Below are positions 1 to 7,864 of a stretch of DNA of 11,043 bases, one piece after another. The position numbers were made by a program, and so were the translations under genes. The notes beneath the pieces are model-generated. The model worked only from the letters and a program-made list of their open reading frames with translations, had not been told where the DNA came from and made no database searches. Each line of letters starts with the position of its first letter. The stretch's first letter is position 1. The stretch lies in NCBI GenBank assembly GCA_003024985.2, contig PXIH01S0051797.1. One strand, 5' to 3'. The DNA is from Euperipatoides rowelli (lineage: Eukaryota; Onychophora; Udeonychophora; Euonychophora; Peripatopsidae).

Positions 1-18
1 TATATATATATATATATA
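1..18. repeat. (TA)9 microsatellite at window edge
   Basis: Nine uninterrupted TA units start the window, so the full tract probably extends further left. It is a simple repeat with no coding content. Confidence 0.9.
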
Positions 19-797
19 CAATGTGTGTGGATGGGTGTACCCAACTGATACACTTGTGACAATAGGTTCAAATGTGAGTTGTGTATATTATGGATATTAT
101 AGGTAACTTTGAGTTTCTCTATGCAGAGAGTCTGGATTGCCACAATTGTGTTAATTAATGGTGTGATGTTTAATAAATGAGAGGCTTTGCCTCTATTAAA
201 TACAAAATTCTTGTAAGTAGATTCATTTAATTTTTTAAGAAAATTTAATTGAAGCATATAGAAGTGATTTAAGATACCTTATTGCTGATAATTTTATAAA
301 CATTTGGGATACCAGTGTTGTTAATATTGCTCAGAATGAATTTACTAATATTTATTTTTAATTTTCATAAGCATTGCAATTAAAAGACATTGGAAGTATA
401 TTTCTAATGTCTTTGTTGCAATATGTGTGAATAATCTGAAAATGTAAGTATTGTTTTATTTAATTTTTTTGCATTAATTTAATATTGTGAATTTAATGTT
501 TGTTTATATAAATACAATTNGTTTTGGGGNTTNCCCTTTTATGATTTTATCACAAAATTATCATAAGTAGACGTGTGTTCGCTGCAGTTCATCATATGTT
601 GCTAGTTATATGCTCATAATTTTGATATGTCTTGTAGGCCTTCTATTTTTTAAATATTTTGATTTTTAATTCTAAAATATATTTTTTTTGTTTATTAATT
701 GTATTATTAACTATATCCAACTATAAATTTGCTTTGAAAAATTAGATGGTGCCCGCCACCCTACCGGTATTTTAGAATATGCTCTAGGGTACAAAAA
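19..797. other. AT-rich non-coding stretch
   Basis: No open frame of useful length and no recognisable protein similarity on either strand. It contains a small inverted repeat (gaggc/gcctc near 181-193) and three unresolved bases at 520, 530 and 533. If the terminus at 798-812 is real, part of this stretch is the interior of a non-autonomous DNA transposon whose other end is outside the window or has decayed. Confidence 0.5.
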
Positions 798-812
798 GGT
801 TGGGAACACCTG
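798..812. mobile_element. Probable right terminus of a hAT-like DNA transposon
   Basis: The sequence ggttgggaacacctg, preceded by gggtacaaaaa, closely resembles the common hAT end whose inverted form starts CAG..GTTCCCAACC. An 8-bp target duplication would be ctttagat (813-820). I found neither its partner nor a matching left terminus in positions 1-797, so the assignment rests on terminus resemblance alone. Confidence 0.4.
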
Positions 813-1349
813 CTTTAGATGGACTATACCTCCAAATGCTTTAATACAATCAGATTTGAGCATTTCAAATTAAAAAATAGAATTTGTATTAATTGGAGTG
901 TGTATTTATAACATTGCTGAGACTACTAATAACTGGCATCACCTGACTACCAAAACAAGCTATCAATCATTCATAAAAATGAGTCGATTTAAGATTTTCA
1001 AGAAAATAAATTTTTATAAATTTAGATAATAAATATTAAAAAAACAAAACAAAAAAAAAAAAAAACACATGATCATAAGCATATTTTATTGAAATAGACT
1101 TAGTGTATAAAAATACTATAACATACAAAAAAGTATAAAAAACAACTATATTATATACTCTCATGTAGATAACTAATATCCCGAATGAATTAACATAAAT
1201 AAAATATATAATTACTCTAAAATGACATCACTGCCAGGGCTAATTCACAATCTTTATTTTCTGGCATGATAAGATCTCCTCCTAAGTACAAAAGATTTTT
1301 TTTTAAAATAAATAATATCACCACTAATATATATTTTATAAGTATGGTT

Positions 1350-1386
1350 GGTGCTCCTTAACATTGGCAGCCAGTTTAGGAGCACC
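1350..1386. repeat. Near-perfect 37-bp palindrome (hairpin)
   Basis: The arm ggtgctcctt at the left pairs with aggagcacc at the right. The pairing continues inward with one mismatch and a 2-base bulge to TGGC-A-GCCA, so almost the whole segment is self-complementary. No T-run follows and no gene is adjacent, so a terminator role is unsupported. A palindromic MITE remnant is possible. Confidence 0.7.
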
Positions 1387-2700
1387 TGTCTAGTTTCAAT
1401 GTGATTTATAGTCCCACAAGACTGTTTAAAAATGTATGAAGAATTTATTAAGATTACATAGGAAGAATCATTTGATCCATAAAGATAAGATGCAGATTTA
1501 CCTTTAATAGTGATTAAAGATGTGGTAGATCCGGAACGGAAATTTGATTGAGATCTTAAGGCAAAAGTCTAGGATGATATGCTAGTTAAATTACACAAAT
1601 TTAATTTATAAACATGAATTAAAATATGATTTAATGATATGACTTAATGACTAAATAAATTGTTTTAGGACAAGAAAATGAAATTAATAAATCAAACAAT
1701 ACATTAATTAGCACTTAGCAGCATTAATTACATTTTCTTGTTTTTAAACACAAAATTGCAAAAAAAAAAAAAAAAAAATTACTTTTAACGTATGGAAAAG
1801 AAACCAATTAATAGTTCTTCTCTTGGACTTTATTTCATTCTTATTAAAAAAAAAAAAAAAAAACTTTATTGCCAAAATAATAATTTGGTTTCATTTGCAA
1901 AATAAATTTTCTCATTTTTTTAGTGAAGATAAAATCACCTAAATAGCTCAGAATTCCAAACTCGTAATGTTAAACTAGATTTCACAATAGTTTTTTTTTT
2001 TNGGGGTCATTCAACTATTTACAAATCTTCAAGCTCCATATTTATCATGGAAGTACAATATAGAAGAAATTTCAATACAGTATTCCAAAATTATATACTG
2101 TATATATTTTTTAAAATTACTGCTAGGTCTATATTAAAAAAAGCTGAAAAGTGACAAAATTGTGCAACTAAGCAATAAAGGGTTAACACAATTTTTATTT
2201 TGCGAAAAAAAAAATGTATGTTTAATTAATGAAATTGTCCTATTCAATTTTAAAGGCATAAAATCTATGTTTAATTATTTTTGATTACCGTAATTACATT
2301 TCCTATTTAATTTAAAAAGACATGAAATCTAAATCTTATACCAATGTTTTACAAAATAAAAAAAGAAAAGTTAGGTCATAAAGAGAAATTCAGTTGTTTA
2401 CATTAGCAAACAATGCTCCTTAAAATGTTGTAACTTATTTTTGTTTAGCAAAACATTAGTATAACATTTAGATTTCATGCTTTTTAAATGAATTAAACAT
2501 TTTTTTTTGTTGCAAGATAAAACCTATTCCTGCACTGATGTCAAACTAAACCAAATTGCTAACATTAAAAATAAAGTTGGTGGTCCATTTTTTAAAAATT
2601 CTATGGCCTTCAAATTCAATATTATTAAATAAAGCAAAAAATGGAAAGGGATGATATTTTCCTCTAAAAACATAAATTTTAATAGCATCTGATGTGAACA

Positions 2701-2713
2701 CCCCCCCCCCCCC
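2701..2713. repeat. Poly-C tract (13 C)
   Basis: Thirteen consecutive C in an otherwise AT-rich region. The exact length is uncertain because homopolymers are error-prone in draft assemblies. A similar run of 11 G lies at 3436-3446, inside the last intron of the RNase H1 gene. Confidence 0.8.
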
Positions 2714-3025
2714 AACCTCCTAAAATGATAATTGATAAATAGTATAAATTTTTTTTCAAATGGAAAAGATTTATATATTAAAAGATTTTTTCATTTTATC
2801 TGGGATGATTGAAACTTTGCTTAGTTTACAGTCATCATTTAAAGACAAAATTTTATGTGCATGCATGGTACACTCTAAACATTGTTCAGGAGGGTAGGTG
2901 GGGGAAGGGTGAAAATAAAAAATTATTTTGCAAGCAGTACATCTTAACAAATACGAATTATAGCTGTTATAAAAATATATTATTTTTTTTCCCCACAATG
3001 AATGGCATTTTTTTTTCAATAAACT

Positions 3026-3031
3026 TTTATT
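3026..3031 (-). terminator. Candidate polyadenylation signal AATAAA of RNase H1
   Basis: On the minus strand an AATAAA hexamer lies about 150 bases past the RNase H1 stop codon at 3183. A long A-rich stretch and T-rich sequence follow it, a reasonable 3' UTR length. Hexamers are frequent by chance in AT-rich DNA, so this is a candidate only. Confidence 0.45.
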
Positions 3032-3182
3032 AGCAATTTCAAAAATATACTGTATATATTTTTTTTACATAGAATCAAGTATAAAAAAAACCAACAAAAA
3101 AAAAAAAACAGCCCTCATATGAACATACAAATTACTGGAAAATGTTTGGCAAGACTAGTAATCTCATATCATTAAGAATGAC

Positions 3183-3350
3183 TTAATCATCACTGTCATC
3201 CTCATCCACCACCTCATCATCATCATCATCCTCATCATCATCTACTACTATAGCCACTTTTCCTGCAGGAACATCTTTTTTTGCTCCTGCCACAGCCAGT
3301 CGATCAGCTGCCTCATTGCCTTCTATACCTTTATGTCCCGCTACATAGAC
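3183..3350 (-). CDS. RNASEH1: Ribonuclease H1, last coding exon (C-terminus and acidic tail)
   Basis: RNase H1 cleaves the RNA strand of RNA-DNA hybrids in nucleus and mitochondria. This terminal exon encodes 55 residues and a TAA stop. It begins VYVAGHKGIEGNEAADRLA, matching the end of the RNase H fold. The His of AGH and the Asp of EAADRLA correspond to the active-site His and last catalytic Asp of the family. The acceptor (minus-strand tttaatttag) sits right before GTC, and the phase-0 junction fits the upstream exon ending in TGG. After the fold come about 20 residues, mostly Asp and Glu, coded by an almost pure GAT/GAG run. Human RNase H1 ends soon after the fold, so this acidic tail is lineage-specific or a repeat expansion. 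No frame disruption is visible within the exon. Confidence 0.87.
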   Translation of the reverse strand, partial: VYVAGHKGIEGNEAADRLAVAGAKKDVPAGKVAIVVDDDEDDDDDEVVDEDDSDD

Positions 3351-3463
3351 CTAAATTAAAAATATATACAATGAGCAGGTAGGCTACATAAATAAAATAG
3401 CTCCATGTATAATATATATAGTATTTAGAAAATGAGGGGGGGGGGGTAAAAATATTACCGTAC

Positions 3464-3588
3464 CCATTTTACTTTCATTTCAGAAAGCAGTGAATCCAAG
3501 ACTTCAAATTCTTCTCTATTTTTAACATCACCACCAGCGGCTAGCTTCCAGCCTTTTCTCTTCCAGCCTGCTATCCATTTTGTGGCAC
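3464..3588 (-). CDS. RNASEH1: Ribonuclease H1, internal exon (substrate-binding GWK region)
   Basis: This exon encodes 41 full codons plus two leading bases. The protein begins ATKWIAGWKRKGWKLAAG, the basic protrusion that in RNase H1 enzymes contacts the hybrid, and runs to the helix ending SEMKVKW. The key Trp, Lys and Gly positions of the W..GWK..GWK.A block are all present. The minus-strand acceptor is atacaaacag before GTGCC, in phase 1, so the preceding exon must end in one base of a split codon, probably Gly. The donor is TGG followed by gtacgg, which joins in phase to the next exon across a 113-base intron containing 11 consecutive G. The donor overlaps a TACCGTA motif (3456-3462). 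Confidence 0.87.
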
Positions 3589-4608
3589 CTGTTTGTATTA
3601 TAAATTGTAATATTAACACATATGACATTTAGAATAAATTATTTATCTTTGATTCATGAAGAGTTACACATTATGCCAAAGTATAATGAAGAATTGATGA
3701 GTGATCCTGAATTAAACTAAATTGGTCACACTTAAATGGTAGTGGCCATTGAGATTAACATAGTTACAAGCTAGGCCACTATGATGATAGTGACACACAC
3801 ATTTTGAGGTGTAAACAAAGTAAAAATTCAAAGGATAGACTAAACAACCAAATCAGTGCTTAATTATTAGGGTAAGGTGGGGTAATCTGGGTATAATTTT
3901 ATGTACTTTAAAGTTTACAGTAAAATATCATGATACAGTGATAGCAATAATTAACTTGAAAGCCTATCTTTACATTCATCATTTGTTTCCCAAGAGTAGG
4001 GGAATCTGGGTATACTTTATTTTCATGCACAACTTTGTTGGAAATGGTGAATTTTATCATTTCACCCCACCATAGGCAGTCTATATACTTAATAATAATT
4101 TGCATGAGGAAAGATACTCATGCGGTTTGTCCCAGACCGGAAGTTGCAAATGTTTGATATACCCATGTGAACCCATGCATCAAGTTCATGGCTACACGTC
4201 ACCACATGAGCATAAATGAGACAGAATAGCATGTTCTACCCTGGTCAACTTGAAATACTCACCCCGGCCTCAGAATTGCCAGTAAAGACCATGGTTATCA
4301 GGGAGAGAGAGTTGGATAAATAAAAAGATTTAGTATGAGGGTAATAGGTCTTTGGGCCATTGCCTGAGTTGTAGTATATCTACAGACTGAACCCAAAGAA
4401 CCTTGTTAAGTATTGTGCCTTTCCCTCTTCTTTTTCCCCATTTTATAATAACCTTGTTATTACACCTCCAAAAGAGCTGTATTTCCAGCTTTTTATATAT
4501 TCATATTCCAACAACTTACTGTATATGTACAATATAAGACAATGTAATAATAAAGTTTTCTAATATTATTCTAACAATATGTATTGCTAACAAATAAATA
4601 AATAATAA
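3589..4608. other. Intronic stretch between RNase H1 exons, no gene recognised
   Basis: By gene order, the RNase H1 exon carrying the conserved TDS motif could lie here, but I found no in-frame match on the minus strand. The stretch has a repeated motif around 3879-4014. A less AT-rich island spans about 4118-4440. It contains a good minus-strand donor-like site (atactcacc at 4256-4264) and acceptor-like site (near 4363-4375), but the sequence between them has an in-frame stop in the expected phase and no RNase H motif. The open frame 3908-4105 on the minus strand looks spurious. Confidence 0.5.
3879..4014. repeat. Short direct repeat ggggtaatctgggtata
   Basis: The motif ggggtaatctgggtata at 3879-3895 recurs with one base missing at about 3999-4014 (ggggaatctgggtata). 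A ggtgggg/ccccacc inverted pair (3876-3882 and about 4064-4070) flanks the region. This may be a decayed repeat unit. I cannot assign a family. Confidence 0.5.
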
Positions 4609-4878
4609 GATATGATGAGTAAAGTTTTAAACCCTGTATTAGGGAAATGTGCTTTATCATATTTAGATAATGTAATAGTATTTTCTAAAACATTCGAAGA
4701 CCACTTACGAAATTTAGAAAAAGTTTTAAATTTATTATATAGCAATGGCCTATTAATTAAACTAAAAAAGAGCCAGTTCTGCAAAGATGATTTCAAATTT
4801 CTCGGCTGCATTGTAAGTGATGGGAGATACTAATTGATAAAGAAAAAGTTAAATCAATAGAATATAGAGCCCCTACAA
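4609..4878 (+). pseudogene. Ty3/gypsy reverse transcriptase fragment (palm/thumb), 5' part before hAT insertion
   Basis: The frame from 4612 encodes 73 residues with the hallmarks of gypsy RT: MMSKVL, YLDNVIVFSKTFEDHL, GLLIKLKKSQF and FKFLGCIVSDG. The catalytic YLDD box reads YLDN here, so one of the two adjacent aspartates is lost. An upstream in-frame stop at 4606-4608 marks the edge of similarity, and the N-terminal RT domain is absent. After 4833 the reading moves to another frame (LIDKEKVKSIE), showing a frameshift. The similarity then stops exactly at the hAT target duplication and resumes at 10021. The piece is a dead remnant on the strand opposite to the RNase H1 gene. Confidence 0.88.
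4871..4878. repeat. 8-bp target site duplication, left copy
   Basis: ccctacaa immediately precedes the left terminal inverted repeat and recurs at 10021-10028 right after the other terminus. An 8-bp duplication is characteristic of hAT integration. Taking one copy, the gypsy RT reading frame runs on from the left to the right fragment. Confidence 0.88.
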
Positions 4879-4889
4879 TAGGGATCCCA
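4879..4889 (+). repeat. hAT left terminal inverted repeat
   Basis: TAGGGATCCCA, identical to the reverse complement of 10010-10020. The match ends there: the next bases differ (tattt here, acgtc on the other side). Confidence 0.8.
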
Positions 4890-5472
4890 TATTTATATCG
4901 GGGAAATTCTGGACACATTTGTAGCTAACAAATTTGAGGACCTTTTTTTTTTTTTTGGTTCACAAACTCATTTGAAAGTTTGTATATTTAAAGCTAGCAG
5001 ATTTATCCGGTGTTGCCTGGNGCTTATTGTACTATGTGCAGCACCGATTTCTCCATTTCACACGGTGGCAGTAACGATTGTTAACGGCATATCAGCACAA
5101 AAAAAAAAAACATTTGGATTTTTCAATAATCAAATTGTTTTAATACTTTCAATCTGTATTTTAATTATTTTCCAGATTGTTGAATCATCTGTGTGCATAT
5201 ATTTCTATAAGAAAATTTACTCTTAATACCCGGACCACATTTTAATATAGTAAAAGTTTAACCCTAGAGTGCCCGCTNTTTCTTTTTACCGACCAGAATA
5301 CAAATATTGTGTTCTTTATGTATTATATTATTTAATTATTAATATCAGTAAGTCTTTATTACAATAATCCCTTTAAAGTATTGAACTGTTATTTCTGATC
5401 AGTTATAGTAGTATTATAGTATTAACCTGTATTAATTTGTCAATTTGTACATCTTTTGCTATTATTAACTCA
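4890..5472. other. hAT interior, left part, no gene recognised
   Basis: Mostly AT-rich. The open frame 4972-5226 on the plus strand is 84 codons with a poly-A stretch, one N and no recognisable domain, and I do not call it a gene. Within it, atttatccggtgttgcctgg (5001-5020) looks like a degraded copy of a widespread ccgg..ccgg hairpin-type repeat. A piggyBac-like end is possible at 5258. Confidence 0.4.
5258..5277 (+). mobile_element. Possible piggyBac-like terminus (TTAA + CCCTAGAGTG)
   Basis: A TTAA tetranucleotide, the piggyBac target, is followed directly by ccctagagtgcccgct, which resembles piggyBac-type ends starting CCCTAG. A partial inverted match (cacgctagggtt, 5503-5514) lies about 240 bp away but lacks the expected TTAA. 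No transposase is present. Chance resemblance is quite possible. Confidence 0.25.
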
Positions 5473-5650
5473 TGTTCTAAATATTCATGGATCATGTGAC
5501 CCACGCTAGGGTTTCTGGTTAGGCTTTTACAATTTTGTTGTTGCTGTGCGCCATTTTGATGTTCACATGGCAGTGTAACCTGTGCAGAAAATGTTTTATT
5601 TGCCTCTTATATGCTCGGATATAATTTTGTGTTGTATATTTGCATCAACA
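5473..5650 (+). mobile_element. Possible short 5' LTR of a copia-like element
   Basis: The segment starts TGTTC and ends CATCAACA, the TG...CA with TGTT/AACA ends usual for Ty1/copia LTRs. Its 178-bp length is in the copia range, and it lies about 95 bp upstream of the copia-like Gag remnant, where a 5' LTR would be. I could not identify a convincing primer binding site in the bases after 5650, and there is no second LTR in the window to compare with. Confidence 0.28.
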
Positions 5651-5744
5651 CTGTTGGAGTTATTTTAGTTTGATTGGATTATTTTAACCAGTGGCGATCT
5701 CATTTTTTGTTTGATTATGAGACAACTTGTGCTCAAATTAATAA

Positions 5745-5906
5745 AAGTTGAACGGGGAAAACTATTTTTTATGGCGCCTGAAGGTGGAAATATGGGAAGT
5801 CATTGAGGAGGATGCCCCCAATCCCATAACACCAGATTGACGTAATCGAGACCGTAGTGCGCAAGCTAGTATTGGACTTACGTTAGATGATAGGATTCTG
5901 AGAGTC
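5745..5906 (+). pseudogene. Ty1/copia-like Gag N-terminal remnant
   Basis: This frame is broken by a stop and so is easily missed. It reads KLNGENYFLWRLKVEIWEVI, then EEDAPNPITPD, a TGA stop (5838-5840), and RNRDRSAQASIGLTLDDRI. This is the order seen at the start of copia-type Gag proteins: an L.G.NY..W motif, a helix leading to W.VI, then D..A...I.L.L.D. The stop falls where the family normally has Trp, so a TGG to TGA change is likely. There is an in-frame TAA right before 5745. After 5906 a T-run shifts the frame and similarity fades. Only the first part of Gag survives, with no protease, integrase or RT of copia type nearby. I base this on motif order rather than a search. Confidence 0.6.
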
Positions 5907-7247
5907 TTTTTTTTCACTTATCGGCAGCTGAACTTTTTTTGCGCGAGTATTTCTATATTTGCAGAAGACTGAGAAGAGATGAGAGAACCTCCCCTTTTCC
6001 ATTTCATATTACTCTGAATTGTAATTGGCTATTTGCTGTTTTTCAGTAAATAAATAATAATCATTTAAAAGTATTTCCATTTATTACGGTATGCATTCTT
6101 TTTTTTTTTGTATAGCCTTGAATGAGTAAAGTTGTAAATGTTAATCAATGACTAGTAACAAAATTTCACTGTCTGATTTATATCAATTAATAAATCAATA
6201 ATTTAATTAATAACTTTAAGACATAAATGAAACCATTAATTTATAAACAAATATACTGTATATAAATATTATTTATATATATACAATTTTATTCTTTGCC
6301 TTTTTTCATGTATATACAGTATATACAGTCGAATATAAATAAAAAGATAAATTAAATTAGAATATTGTTGTTTGTTCGCAGTCATTTTTAGCAGGTTCTG
6401 ATGTCCGAGAAAGGGACTGTTGGGGCGCAATCCGTGAAATATGTTATACCCAATCCGTTTAATAACCGATATAACACATTTATTACCATAACCTTTATAT
6501 TCTATCATATTTTCTTACTTTGGTGACAAAGGTTTCCTTGCTTGAGGACAAAAAAAACCTTTACTTTTTTTTATATACGGTAGTAATTTAGGTAATGACC
6601 TCCTGTGTATTTGAATTTGGTGTAAATACTGTATCTATTTACACAATATGGATTGTGGTAGATAGAAATTAGTAATTGTATTAACCATTAGGAAGCCACA
6701 CTGCTGCAATCTATTTCCTAACACTTTATGGTGAAATTCCGACACTATTAACTACCAAATAGAATAGAATATTTTTTTTTACCCCCAACGGATTCTTGAC
6801 AGTGAAATTGTTTTTATTAAATAATTTATCTGTCACAGCTTGCCTGTGAGAAAAGACATGCAGAGCCCTTTGTGAAGAAAGAATATCAGAATTTGATTTT
6901 CCTACTATTACCAACAGTAGGAAGCATATTTTATAAAAGTTAATTCAATTTTATTTATATATTGAGCCCAATTTGTACGCTCAACAGAATTTTGTAATAT
7001 CTGTTTACTAGAATAAACGCTAAATAATAATAATAAGAAATATAGTTGGAGATTCAAGTACATAAAAGCTTGAATTTCTGTGCAACTGCCAAATTTATTT
7101 CTAATGTGGTTAGTGGACTATCTAGTTTATCTAAATAAAATATTATATTTACAGTAATTAAATATTTTAATATACAGTTAAACATATTAAAAAAACCATT
7201 TTGAACAATTATTTTCACCCTCTATAAGTTCTACTGTAAATACTCAC
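5907..7247. other. AT-rich stretch upstream of the RNase H1 exon, no gene recognised
   Basis: No coding similarity found on either strand. The minus-strand frames 6269-6508 and 6726-6914 are not convincing. The latter has a good acceptor-like tract (cttttctcacag, minus strand, near 6845-6856) but no RNase H motif in the phase required. Notable content: TACNGTA-type palindromes (6085, 6252, 6314, 6576, 6628, 7152, 7231) and a gc-richer patch at about 6375-6490. Confidence 0.45.
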
Positions 7248-7302
7248 CAAAATTTCTGCTCGATTATTAGTCTGCCTTCCAGCCACTCTTTCAGAAACAT
7301 TC
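7248..7302 (-). CDS. RNASEH1: Ribonuclease H1, internal exon (NNRAEI catalytic Glu)
   Basis: The exon encodes 18 codons plus one leading base: NVSERVAGRQTNNRAEIL. It matches the RNase H1 strand-turn-helix segment whose Glu (in RAEI) is one of the four active-site acidic residues. Both splice sites are strong: the minus-strand acceptor gttcttttacag and the donor gtgagt. It starts in phase 2, so the prior exon should end with two bases of a codon, and it ends in phase 0. The next readable exon (3464-3588) starts in phase 1. The two therefore cannot be joined directly in frame, and one exon of about 30 codons (rest of the helix, TDS strand) is missing between them. This exon lies inside the hAT-bounded interval, whereas the two downstream exons do not. 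It could be a displaced or captured copy. Confidence 0.82.
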
Positions 7303-7825
7303 CTGTAAAAGAACAATTCAATACGGTAATGTTAAAGTTCTTTCACTTTTAATAATAAAAAATCAGATGGTTCAATTCTAAAAATATCAACAACTAACCA
7401 TTTTAGTTTGTATAATATCTTTAAAAAATCTTTACCCATCCCCACTTTCCTTTCATATTTATTTAGTGATTGTTGATGAAAGTTATCTCATAACATGCCA
7501 GGTTATTATTATTATTATTAGCTTAGAAAACAGCTTTACTAGAGCCCAAACCAACTAACTTTTTTTGGGAAATAATTTAACAATAGCCTAGTGTATATGA
7601 GTAGAAGGGACAGTAAACATTTTTAAATTTATTTTGCCAAAGGGTGTTTATATGACAACATAGACAGTATATACTTTATATATGGGGAGTACTAACAGCA
7701 GGTCTGATTTAATAATTTTTGAAAAAATTCAGTTCTGAAAAATATTTGATTNATCAGCTAAAGTCTACGAGGTGGCTGCTCCTTCACTCCTGAGTCGTCA
7801 ACACATATTAAATTTTTTTTTTTAC
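7303..7825. other. Non-coding stretch upstream of the RNase H1 exon
   Basis: I searched the minus strand for the preceding RNase H1 exon (the strand with the first catalytic Asp and a YWG-like segment) and saw none. It contains a (TTA)6 microsatellite at 7503-7520, a TACGGTA motif at 7322 and one N at 7752. The last 65 bases or so probably belong to the DNA transposon ending at 7860. Confidence 0.45.
7503..7520. repeat. (TTA)6 microsatellite
   Basis: Six perfect TTA units. Simple repeat, no coding context. Confidence 0.85.
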
Positions 7826-7860
7826 CCACCGCACTTGCGGTGGTACTGGCTACGGGCCTG
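7826..7860. mobile_element. Probable DNA transposon right end with subterminal hairpin
   Basis: Seen from the right, the end reads CAGGCCCGTAGCCAG, like the CAGGGGCGTAGCCAG-type termini common in animal DNA transposons. Immediately inside is a perfect hairpin, CCACCGCA-CT-TGCGGTGG (7826-7843). Gypsy integrase similarity begins only 5 bases to the right (7865), as expected if this element had inserted into the integrase gene. The matching left end and the integrase part upstream of it are not found in the window. Confidence 0.45.
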
Positions 7861-7864
7861 ACCT

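Larger units (their letters stand above)
821..3025. other. Long AT-rich intergenic stretch downstream of RNase H1
   Basis: I see no gene here. The stretch is rich in A and T runs (for example around 1041-1065, 1761-1778, 1846-1863 and 1991-2001). It also holds a strong hairpin (1350-1386) and a run of 13 C (2701-2713). Short open frames near 2524-2715 and 2771-3033 have low-complexity composition, no recognisable domain, and overlap on opposite strands. I treat them as chance. The stretch lies beyond the proposed 3' end of the minus-strand RNase H1 gene. Confidence 0.5.

Noticed and set aside
2524-3033. Several short open frames on both strands
   Set aside because: They overlap each other, translate homopolymers and simple tracts, and fall in the 3' flank of RNase H1.
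3908-4105. Minus-strand 65-codon frame containing PDS
   Set aside because: The surrounding residues do not match RNase H1, and the frame overlaps a repeated non-coding motif. It is probably chance.
4587-4811. Minus-strand 74-codon frame
   Set aside because: It is the antisense shadow of the gypsy RT fragment.
4972-5226. Plus-strand 84-codon open frame
   Set aside because: Hydrophobic low-complexity translation including a poly-A run and an N, with no recognised domain and no splice context.
5258-5514. Small piggyBac MITE bounded by ccctagagtg and cacgctaggg
   Set aside because: The right end lacks TTAA and the match stops after about 11 of 12 bases. Only the left end is listed, at low confidence.
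6784-6856. Candidate missing RNase H1 exon on the minus strand, with a good acceptor and a start resembling the family helix (Ala-Ser-Cys) and a VTDK string
   Set aside because: In the required phase it hits a stop at the sixth codon. The VTDK string is in another frame, the TDS serine is absent, and the length is about 28 bases too short.
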